A stretch of DNA of 64,000 nucleotides, taken from the NCBI GenBank assembly GCA_049515655.1, contig JBEKTW010000019.1:10647-74646 (forward strand). Direction: 5' to 3'. This document shows, in pieces, positions 17,741 to 26,700 of this stretch. The stretch comes from JBEKTW01 sp049515655. GTDB lineage: Bacteria > Bacteroidota > Ignavibacteria > UBA10030 > SZUA-254. The notes beneath the pieces are model-generated. The model was not told the DNA's origin and made no database searches. It saw only the letters and a program-made list of their open reading frames with translations. Made by a program: the position numbers and the translations under genes. The first letter of the stretch is position 1; every line of letters begins with the position of its first letter.

Positions 17741-17768
17741 TTGACATTCATCCCTAATCTCTTATATT
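17741..17768 (+). promoter_or_regulatory. Sigma-70-type promoter for the class V aminotransferase gene
   Basis: TTGACA at 17741-17746, a 16-base spacer and TATATT at 17763-17768. The expected start of transcription is near 17775, giving a short leader before ATG 17802. Confidence 0.55.
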
Positions 17769-17801
17769 TGAGGGTTAATATTCACACAGAAGGAAAGATG
17801 C

Positions 17802-19127
17802 ATGGAATCGTTTCTCTACGACACTCATTTTGACCGTCGCAGTTTCCTCACGGCGGTCGGCAAAGGCATCGGGCTGGCTGCTCTCACAACATCGTCGGTT
17901 GCCGCACTTCTCGAAAAGGTCCACGCCGCCACCAAGCAGGTCGAGAACCTCACACCCGAACAGGCCGCGATGGACGAAGATTTTTGGTTTGAGATTCAGA
18001 AGGCGTTCACCGTCACGCGCGGTATCACGAATCTCAATAACGGCGGAGTTTCTCCTTCGCCCCGTATCGTGACCGAAGCGCTCGTCCGGTACATCTGGGA
18101 ACAGGAAGACCTCACCGCGTACACGATGTGGCAAATCCTCGAGCCGCAATGCGAAACAATCCGCACCGGCCTCGCAGACGTATTCGGTGTCGACCGTGAG
18201 GAAATTGCCATCACCCGCAACGCCTCGGAGTCGCTGGAGATCCTGTTGATGGGAATGGACTTGAAGTCGGGCGATGAAATCCTCACGACCACGCAGGATT
18301 ACCCGCGCATGCTCACGACGCTGCGCCAGAGAGAAATCCGGGAAGGGCTGAAGCTCAAGTTGATTCAGGTACCCATCGCCCCGAAACATCTCGATGAAAT
18401 CGTCGAACGGTTCGAAAAAGGAATCACCGACAAGACGCGCGTCATTCTCATCTCTCATGTCATCAACATTACGGGACAGATCACGCCGGTGAAGGCGGTA
18501 TGCGATCTCGCAAAATCGAAAGGCATCGAAGTGATCGTCGACGGTGCCCACTCCTTCGCACATTTTGATTTCAAGCAGAAGGATTTAGGCTGCGATTATT
18601 ACGGAACGAGCCTGCACAAATGGATGTACGCGCCGAAGGGAACCGGCCTCCTCTTCGTGAAGCGCGATAAGATCGAAAAGCTCTGGCCGTTGATGGCAGC
18701 GGACAAAAGCCAGAAGACGGACATCCGGAAGTTTGAAGAGATAGGAACGCATTCCGCTGCGCCGAAGCTCGCCATCGGCGAAGCGATTTTGTTCTACAAC
18801 GGCATCGGTCCAAAACGAAAGGAAGCCCGCCTCCGTTATCTCTCCCGTTACTGGATGAATAAGTTGAAGGACCTGCCGAACGTCCGGTTCCACACGTCGT
18901 TCGACGACAACCAGTCGTGCGGCATCGCCAACGTCGAGATCGTCGATGTCGATACGGCGGCTCTCCAGGGCTATCTCATGAATACGCACAAGATCTTCTG
19001 CGTGGCCATCATTCACGACGAGTTCAAGGGACTCCGCATCACACCGAATGTCTATACAACGCTAAAGGAACTCGACCGGTTTGCGGAAGTGATGGAAACG
19101 GTTGCGAAAAATGGCCTCCCGAAGTGA
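17802..19127 (+). CDS. Class V aminotransferase-fold PLP enzyme with Tat-type signal
   Basis: 441 residues. The N-terminus DRRSFLTAVGKGIGLAAL is a twin-arginine motif followed by a hydrophobic stretch, so the folded holoenzyme is likely exported. The fold is of the isopenicillin-N-epimerase/cysteine-desulfurase type: TRNASESLEILL, the PLP aspartate D247 in VDGAHSF, and the Schiff-base lysine K273 in GTSLHKWMYAPKG. Substrate unknown; epimerase or lyase activities occur in the family. ATG at 17802 follows a GAAGGAAAG ribosome site and a good promoter. It appears to be a single-gene unit. Confidence 0.82.
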   Translation: MESFLYDTHFDRRSFLTAVGKGIGLAALTTSSVAALLEKVHAATKQVENLTPEQAAMDEDFWFEIQKAFTVTRGITNLNNGGVSPSPRIVTEALVRYIWEQEDLTAYTMWQILEPQCETIRTGLADVFGVDREEIAITRNASESLEILLMGMDLKSGDEILTTTQDYPRMLTTLRQREIREGLKLKLIQVPIAPKHLDEIVERFEKGITDKTRVILISHVINITGQITPVKAVCDLAKSKGIEVIVDGAHSFAHFDFKQKDLGCDYYGTSLHKWMYAPKGTGLLFVKRDKIEKLWPLMAADKSQKTDIRKFEEIGTHSAAPKLAIGEAILFYNGIGPKRKEARLRYLSRYWMNKLKDLPNVRFHTSFDDNQSCGIANVEIVDVDTAALQGYLMNTHKIFCVAIIHDEFKGLRITPNVYTTLKELDRFAEVMETVAKNGLPK

Positions 19128-19139
19128 TGCCGGTCTGAA

Positions 19140-19400
19140 GATGGAGTGGTGGAGTAGATGAGATGATTAAAGGGAGAAGGGGTGAATAGCAGAATCGGTG
19201 AAATGGAGGAAGGGTGATAGGAGATAGGACGAAGGTGATAGGAGCCAAAAGCAAACGGCAGCTAAGAGCTAAAGGCCAAAAGCTAGATGCCAGGACCAAT
19301 GAGCAATGAATAATGACCAATGACAAAGAACGAACAACCAACAACTAAGAACTAACAACCAAGAACGAAGAACTAAGTACCAAGAACTAGTAACTACGAA
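19140..19400. repeat. Composite intergenic repeat, locus e
   Basis: Order of blocks: GATGAGATGATTAAAG words, then a 49-base unit at 19175-19223 that recurs perfectly and inverted at 51741-51789, then GGAGCCAAAAGCAAACGGC words, then CCAATGAGCAATGAATAATG words, then AACAACCAAGAACGAAG words. The same blocks occur in reverse order and complement at locus g (51590-51830). It separates two plus-strand genes. Confidence 0.75.
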
Positions 19401-19411
19401 GGAATTATTCC

Positions 19412-19816
19412 ATGACTGGGATCAATTATTGGGCTGTAATCGTTGCCGCTGTGGTGCCAATGATTCTCGGCGGTTTATGGTATCCCCTGCTCTTTGCGCG
19501 GCAATTCATGGCATTGATCGCGAAGACCGATGAGGAACTGAAGAAAGACTTCAAGCCTTCCAGGGACTACACGATCACTTTCATGAGTTCGCTCGTTATG
19601 TCCATCGGTCTCATGCAGGTGGTTAACATGGCGACGGTCGTCACCTTTGTCGGAGGTATGCAGATCGGATTCCTTGCGTGGGCCGCGTTTGTCGTCACAT
19701 CGAATTTATCGTCGGTGATCTTTGAGGGCCGGAAAATCGGTTTGTACTTTATCAACATGGGATACAACCTGGTATGCCTGCTGGTGATGGGTGGAATTCT
19801 GGCGGTGTGGAGATAA
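19412..19816 (+). CDS. DUF1761 small membrane protein
   Basis: 134 residues with four hydrophobic segments. The opening INYWAVIVAAVVPMILGGLWY with the G-G-LWY turn, and the ending of the last span, match the DUF1761 family, whose function is unknown. A GAAGGA ribosome site precedes ATG 19412. The DUF3267 gene follows 35 bases later and may be cotranscribed. Confidence 0.75.
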   Translation: MTGINYWAVIVAAVVPMILGGLWYPLLFARQFMALIAKTDEELKKDFKPSRDYTITFMSSLVMSIGLMQVVNMATVVTFVGGMQIGFLAWAAFVVTSNLSSVIFEGRKIGLYFINMGYNLVCLLVMGGILAVWR

Positions 19817-19850
19817 ACTCGTCGTTCATCGCCACGGTGGGTAAAGATCG

Positions 19851-20486
19851 TTGACACAGAACGGGCCGGCACTCGATCAAAAGGGAGACACTGCGGAAAG
19901 GGACCTGTCAATCTCTCTGGCGAAGGCGAACCTCGTTGGGATCCCTCTATTCCTCTTCTCCTTCCTTCTTGTCATTGTCTCGTATAACCTCGCATGGGGC
20001 ATTGCCTCACTCTTGCGGTCGATCAATGAGTTCATGAGAATCAAGACGTTGATCCCCCTTGTAATTTCGGGTGTCCTCCTCCATGAGGCAATGCACGCGT
20101 TCGGGTGGATGGTCTTCGGCCGCCTGCCCGCGAGCGCGATGAAATTTGGACTTGAGCTGAAGACACTCACTCCCTACGCACACTGCAGAATCCCGATGCG
20201 TGCTTCCGCCTATCGCGCCGGCGTTGTATTACCCGCCGTCGTCCTCGGCATCCTGCCGGCAGCGGTCGGTGTTGGAACGCATCAAGGGTGCCTGACTCTT
20301 TTCGGCGCTCTTTTCCTGGGTGCCGCCTGCGGCGATCTGTTGTGCCTGTGGATGATGCGCGGAGTCCAGAGGGATTCTCTTGTCAGAGATCATCCCACGA
20401 GAGCGGGATGCCTGATCGTCAACGCGGTTTCCGGGCCGGAGTCCGCCGGGAACAATCAGGCGCCGGATACGCCTTCGAACGCCTGA
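19851..20486 (+). CDS. DUF3267-type membrane zincin-like protein
   Basis: 211 residues starting at a TTG; no ATG lies upstream in frame. Four or five hydrophobic segments. The zinc-type motif HEAMHAFGW (HExxH) is in the second span, and RDHPTRAGCLI near the C-terminus matches the DUF3267 tail. The family is predicted to be metallopeptidases with no known substrate. It follows the DUF1761 gene on the same strand. The start choice is uncertain. Confidence 0.65.
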   Translation: MTQNGPALDQKGDTAERDLSISLAKANLVGIPLFLFSFLLVIVSYNLAWGIASLLRSINEFMRIKTLIPLVISGVLLHEAMHAFGWMVFGRLPASAMKFGLELKTLTPYAHCRIPMRASAYRAGVVLPAVVLGILPAAVGVGTHQGCLTLFGALFLGAACGDLLCLWMMRGVQRDSLVRDHPTRAGCLIVNAVSGPESAGNNQAPDTPSNA

Positions 20487-20553
20487 GGCAAGCCTTCTCA
20501 ACACTGTCTCAATGTTTGAGATCGGAAATGAGGTCGGTTTGAGCCAGAGTCAT

Positions 20554-20618
20554 TTTGAACCTAGACTTCCCTGATCCAGGTGTGTTGCCATCCGCCTTCC
20601 GCGGAAGACCACCGGGCA
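20554..20618 (-). pseudogene. tRNA-Gln(CUG) relic, 5' part, anticodon loop deleted
   Basis: On the minus strand it opens TGCCCGGTGGTCT, the expected acceptor and D-stem of a Gln tRNA whose 3' end CCGGGCA survives at 29959-29965. Compared with that, about 12 bases are inserted in the D region, and the anticodon loop is reduced so that CCTG runs straight into GATCAGG. The T-arm is cut off after TTCAAA. Bases 20554-20579 are identical to 29972-29997 (26 bp). It cannot be functional. Confidence 0.55.
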
Positions 20619-20724
20619 ATGCCAAAAACTAAAAGACCACCATGGAACGTACGCAACAAGGATTCATAGATGAAAAACATCCCAGTCTTCAGCCTGAGGA
20701 AGAAAGAGAGAGCCCCATCTTGAG

Positions 20725-23700
20725 CTACCTGATCAGGAGCATTTTCCTTGCTTGCACAAACTTTTGCTTCTGGTTTGTGTTTCCTGCAACCTCAAGCCTA
20801 TAAATGTAAACGCCGCTCGTTATATTGTCTGGGTTCCATACGACCGATTTGTACCCCGCCTCTTCCAGCCCATCGACAAGCGTTGCAATCACCTGTCCGA
20901 GGATATTGTATATTTGGAGAGTGACTTTGCTGTCGACTGGCAGCTGATATCTCAGAGTGGTGGTTGGATTAAACGGATTTGGATAATTTTGCTCAAGCAA
21001 GAATTGCCGGGGAACTCCGGAAGCCCCCCCAAACTTCAACAGCATGCCTGAGACTGGCTGCTGGACCGCAGTTCTACCCTTTGCCCACAATCGAATTTGT
21101 CTGGCACCAACCTGCAGGTCCGTGACCGATGATTGGTTGTGAACATTCCACGAGACCGTTAGTGGATACGATGCCCCGCTTATCAGAATAGGCGACTCTT
21201 TGGGCACACAATCATCTGCGACCTCCACCATCCGCCCGGATGCAAAACGTACGTCGAGTACGCCGCCCGGGGGAGCGGGCGGAAGATCATAATACGTCAG
21301 TTGATCCGGGGATTGTAAGCCCACAGAGGAAAGTTCACCAAAGAAGAGACCTTGTGAGCCGCCTTGAGCATCCTCGATCACAAGACTATCAAAACCGTGC
21401 AGCGCCTCTTGTACAGAATAAGAGTTTTCAGCTTTCGCAACGATTAAGCTCGTGGATAAAACTAAGTTGCCTGATGTTCGGACCTTTATCCAGTATCCCT
21501 TGCCTGCTTGGAGTGTGTCTGAGAAATGGTATCCTCTGTTGTAACCATAAAGCATGCTCTCAATCGTCGTCCCGAGTTGCTTCATGGCGGAGACGGGGAG
21601 ATTTCTTGTGATCGATCCGATTATATTCCAGCCGGCCGACACACTGATCGTATCAGATTCCAAAAGGACGCCGCTCATGGAGGCGCTTTGAGCAGCGTTG
21701 AATTTCAACCAGTACCCTACGCCGTTCTTCAAGGCGTCTTCCTTGATATAGCCGCCCTGATAGGCAAATGCATTGGACACTGCTGCCGGATATACAATGT
21801 TTTTCCGATGATCGCTTACGACCAACGGTACAGACACCAGGTTCCATCCATTGTCAATCCCCACTTGCATGATGGATTCTCCTTGCACCACCACAGTGTC
21901 CGGAGACGTGTCCGAATTATCGTAGAAGACGATGTTTCCTGTTCTAGTTCCTGTTGTCGCGGGGCTGAAGATAAGTGAAAAGGTTCTACTCGTTGCGGGT
22001 GAGATGATCCCGGCAAATGGGAAAACGCCGAATTCCGGATTGTCAGAAGTCACTGAGTCAATGTTTAGTTCGATCGCCCCGAGGTTTTTTACAATGATAC
22101 TATCCTGTTCGCTGGTTCCTAGAACCACATTTCCTAAAGACAATCCGCGCGATTGAGCAAAAAAGACCGGGGACATTATGCCCCGCCCGCGTAACCTTAC
22201 CGTGTCAGGTGATCCAATGGCATCATGGATGATTCTGGCAGTGCCCGCTTTCAATCCCGTGTCTATGGGACTAAACGTAATGTAGTAATTTTTTCCAGCC
22301 AAGGGTGGAATACTGTCACCGGTAGTTGAGATGTGAAAAGACCCGACCGCTGGGGAGAGAGTCATGGAAAAATGCAACATTGCCGTTCCGGGGTTGGAAA
22401 TGGCGAAACTGTCAGTCCTGGATGAATTCACTGGTATTGAACCAAACGACAGGGATGCCTTCGACACCGAGAATGCGGGAGCAACTCCCCGTCCGTACAC
22501 AGGAACCGTGTCAGGTGAACCAACAGCATCGTGCGTGAAGACGATTACCCCGGAGTTTATCCCTGTGTCTCCAGGCGCGAACGAAACACGCAGCAGCTTT
22601 GCACTTTGGGGTGGAATGCTGTCAGCAACTGCCGTGAATTGAAGTGCCCCACCGGCCGGAGTAAGAGATGCCGTGAAATGAAGCACTGCAGTCCCTGGAT
22701 TTGTGATGGAAATGCTGTCGGGTTTGCTCGCATGGACGAGAACATTGCCAAAGGTCACGCTCGTCCGCGAAAGTCGGATCGAAGGGGCGACACCTCTCCC
22801 GTTTACATAAACCGTGTCCGGCGACCCTGTCGCATCGTGGAGAAAGATAATCTTCCCGCTTTTTGCACCGGTGTCTGCGGGACTGAATGAAACATGAAAC
22901 TCTTTACTGTTTGCAGGAGAAATGCTGTCGATGACAGATGCTAGCTGAAATGAGCCTGCTGATGGAGTGAGAGACACCGAAAAATGAAGCATGGCAGAAC
23001 CGGGATTTGAAACAGAAAAACTATCGGCGTTGCTGCCATGAACCAGAACATTGCCAAAACCGATGCTCATCGCTGAGGCAGCGAACATCGGAGCGACGCC
23101 TCGACCATTGAGAAGAACAGTATCTGGCACTCCACCAGCGTCATGGTTGATGATAACCATTCCCACCTTTGACCCGGTATCGGACGGACTGAATGTCAAC
23201 CGGAAGTTCTTACTGTTACCCGGGGAGACGCTGTCGTTGACAGACACGAGCTGGAATGGAGCGTTTGTTGGGACAAGAGAGGCGAAAATGTGCAGCATTG
23301 CTGTGCCGGGGTTTGCTATACTGAAGCTGTCTGCCCTTGATCCATGTGCCAGGACGTTGCCGAACGTTATGTTCGTTCGCGTCACGAGACACCCCGGTGC
23401 AACTCCGCGCCCCGTGACAGTAAGAGTGTCCGGTGATCCTGCAGCATCAAACGTGAAAATGATGTTCCCCGTGTGCATCCCTGTGTCCGCAGGGCTGAAT
23501 GTAACATGAAACGTTCTGTTTCCCGAAGGTGAAATACTGTCCGTAGCGGGCGAGAACTGGAATGGCCCGACTGCCGGAGTTAGAGTCGCGGAAAAATGAA
23601 GCATCGCATTCCCGGTATTCATGACAATGAAACTGTCAGCCTTGATTGACTGTATCAGTGTGTTGCCGTACTGCAGATTTGTTCGTGTTGAAGAAAAGCC

Positions 23701-26700
23701 AGGAGCGATGCCTCGACCGTTGACAGGTATCGTATCTGGCGACCCTGCAGCATCGGAGGCGATGATAATGCTCCCTGCCCGCATCCCTGTATCCGATGGG
23801 CTGAACGTGACACGAAATGTCCTGCTTCCCGAAGGTGAAATACTGTCTGTTGTGGAGGGAAACTGAAATGGTCCGCTTGCCGGAGTCAGAACTGCACTAA
23901 AATGGAGGACAGCATTTCCGCGATTTGAAAGGCTGAAGCTGTCAGTTTTGCTCCCGCGCACGAGCAGATTGCCGAACACCAAACTCGACGTCGAAGCGGA
24001 AAAGGTGGGCGCAATTCCTCGGCCGTTGACAACGACAGTATCCGGCGGGCCGGCGGCATCATGAGTGAAGACGATTGCACCGGCTTTCATCCCGGTATCG
24101 GCTGGACTAAAAGTGAGATAATATTTCTTGCCTGTATTAGGATTAAGGCTATCGCTCTTCGGTGTGATGATGAAACTTTTTGAACTCGATGTTATGCTGT
24201 ACAAATGCAGTAAAACCGGGCCGGTATTCGTAACGATGACGCTGTCTCTCTTCGGAACCGTCGTCAGGACATCCCCAAATGTAATACTGGCCGGCGACAC
24301 CGACGGCGCAGAATTGATACCTGCACCTGTCACCGGTACCAGGATTGGCGAACCTGTACCTGAAAAATCGAATTCGGCGATCCCGTTGTATACCCCCGCT
24401 GAGGGGGGGGCCCACGTAACATAGAAATACCGGCTCGTGAGAGCGCTTATGATTCGATTTGAAGGGGTAAGCGATAAACCAATTGGATCTGTGCTCAGGT
24501 GTGCAGAAAGGAGGAGACGCGTTGCCCCGGTGTTTGTGGCCATCAAGCTATCCATCCGACTTGAGCCGATGCAAACCGTCCCGAGGTTAAGACTCGCCGG
24601 CATAATTGCGCAACCCTGTCCCATCGTCGTCACGTTTAGTCCGCTTACCACGACGGAATCGGGGGAACCAGCCGCGTTGTGCCAAAAGATGATGTGTCCG
24701 GAGTGGGCTCCGACCGAGTCCGGAGTGTAGGTTATGTAAAACTTCTGACTGGCCAACGGGACGAGGCTTGCTGAGTGCGGTGAAACTGTTATTCGGGTGT
24801 CGTCAGATCGGACAGTGTCAACGTTGAGCACAGAAGACCCTGTGTTGGTGACTGTAAGACTGTCGACGAAGGGAACGCCCAGTAGCACCCAACCCAGGTT
24901 CACGGTGTCGGCTGACGAAAACCCCGGAGCGATGCCTCGACCGTTGACTGGTATCGTATCCGGCGAACCTGCAGCATCGAAGGTGACGACAATGTTCCCT
25001 GCCCTCGTCCCTGTATCCGAAGGGTTGAACGTAACACGAAATGTCCTGCTTCCCGATGGCGAAATACTGTCTGTAACGGGCGAGAACTGGAATGGCCCAA
25101 CTGTCGGAGTTAGAGTCGCAGAAAAATGGACGACAACATTTCCACGATTTGAAAGGCTGAAGCTGTCAGTTTTACTCCCGTGCACGAGCAGATTGCCGAA
25201 CACAAAACTCGACGTCGAAGCAGAAAAGGTGGGCGCAATTCCTCGCCCGTTGACAGAGACCGTATCAGGCGGGCCGGCGGCATCATGAGTGAAGACGATT
25301 GCACCAGTCTTTATCCCGGTATCGGCTGGACTAAAGACGACATAGTATTTCTTGCTTGTACTAGGATTCAGGCTGTCGCTCTTCGGAGTAATGATGAAAC
25401 TAGTCGTACTCGATGCAATGCTGTACAAATGCAGTACAACAGGGCCGGTATTCGTAACGGTGATGCTGTCCCTCCTCGGAGTTGTCGTCAGGACATTCCC
25501 GAATGTAATACTGGTCGGTGACACTGACGGGGCAGAATTGATACCTGCACCTGTCACCGGTACCAGGATTGGCGAACCCGTACCTGAAAAATCGAATTGG
25601 GCGATCCCGTTGTATACCCCCGTTGAGGGGGGTGCCCACGTTACATAGAAAGATCGGCTCGTGAGAGCGCTTATGCTTCGACAGCAAGGGGTAAGCGATA
25701 ACCCAAATGGATCTGAACTCAGGTGTGCAGAAAGGAGGAGTCTTGTTGCCCCGGTGTTTGTAGCCATAAGACTATCTGTCCGACTTGAGCCGATGGTAAC
25801 TGTCCCGAGGTTAAGACTTGCCGGCACAATTGCGCAACCTTGTCCCATCGTCGTCACGTTTAGTCCCTTTACCACGACGGAATCCGGGGAACCAGCCGCG
25901 TTGTGGCCAAAGATAATGTGTCCGTAGTGAGTTCCAACCGAGGCTGCGGTGTAGGTAATGTAAAACTTCTGACTAGCCAACGGGACGAGGCTTGCTGAGT
26001 GCGGTGATATTGTTATCCAGAGGTCATCAGATCGGACAGTGTCAACGTTGAGCACAGAAGACCCCGTGTTGGTCACTGTCATACTGTCGATGAAGGGAGT
26101 GCCCAGCAGAACCCAACCCAGGTTCATGGTGTCGCAGGATAAAACACATACTGGGAATCCACTTCCTAATTTGAACGCAGGGCTGGCCGAATATTCAAGC
26201 GTATTGCCGCTATTGTCCGTGGCTGTGACACGCAGAGAAACATATCCATGAGGAATGTTGCTGTTAATGATAGCAGAGTAAGAGGTGCTGTCTTGAGTAA
26301 CGACGAGATTATTCCACGCCGTATCCGACTCTGCACGGTAGCTTGCCACCACACTTTGCAAACCATGGTCATCGTTGACCTGGAACTTGACCGTTCCGGT
26401 CTGGCCATCTGTTATTATGTCGGTAAATGTGTTTCCCGCGAGAATATTGAACGTCTTCATTGATGGCGGGTTTGGATCGCCCGACATGGTGTTCATTGTT
26501 GCCCGCATCAAAGCAACCCCTTGCCTACCCTGTACGAAGTACGCCGTATCCTGGATTTCCAGGCGATATGTGCCGCCCGTACCGACCTGAATATCCGCAA
26601 AATAATCGTAGTAATTGCCCGCGGTGATGATCCGCGTGCCATGATCGAGAAGGGCGCCGGACTGAATCAACGCATTGCTTGCATCGAACAATTTGAAGGT

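Noticed and set aside
20642..20803. 53-codon plus-strand frame starting MERTQQGFIDEKH
   Set aside because: It runs antisense into the well-supported C-terminus of the subtilase and has no ribosome site.
20725..26140. Regular about 300-base periodicity that could suggest a CRISPR or satellite
   Set aside because: The period is that of the in-frame ASH protein repeats; there are no short identical repeats with unique spacers.
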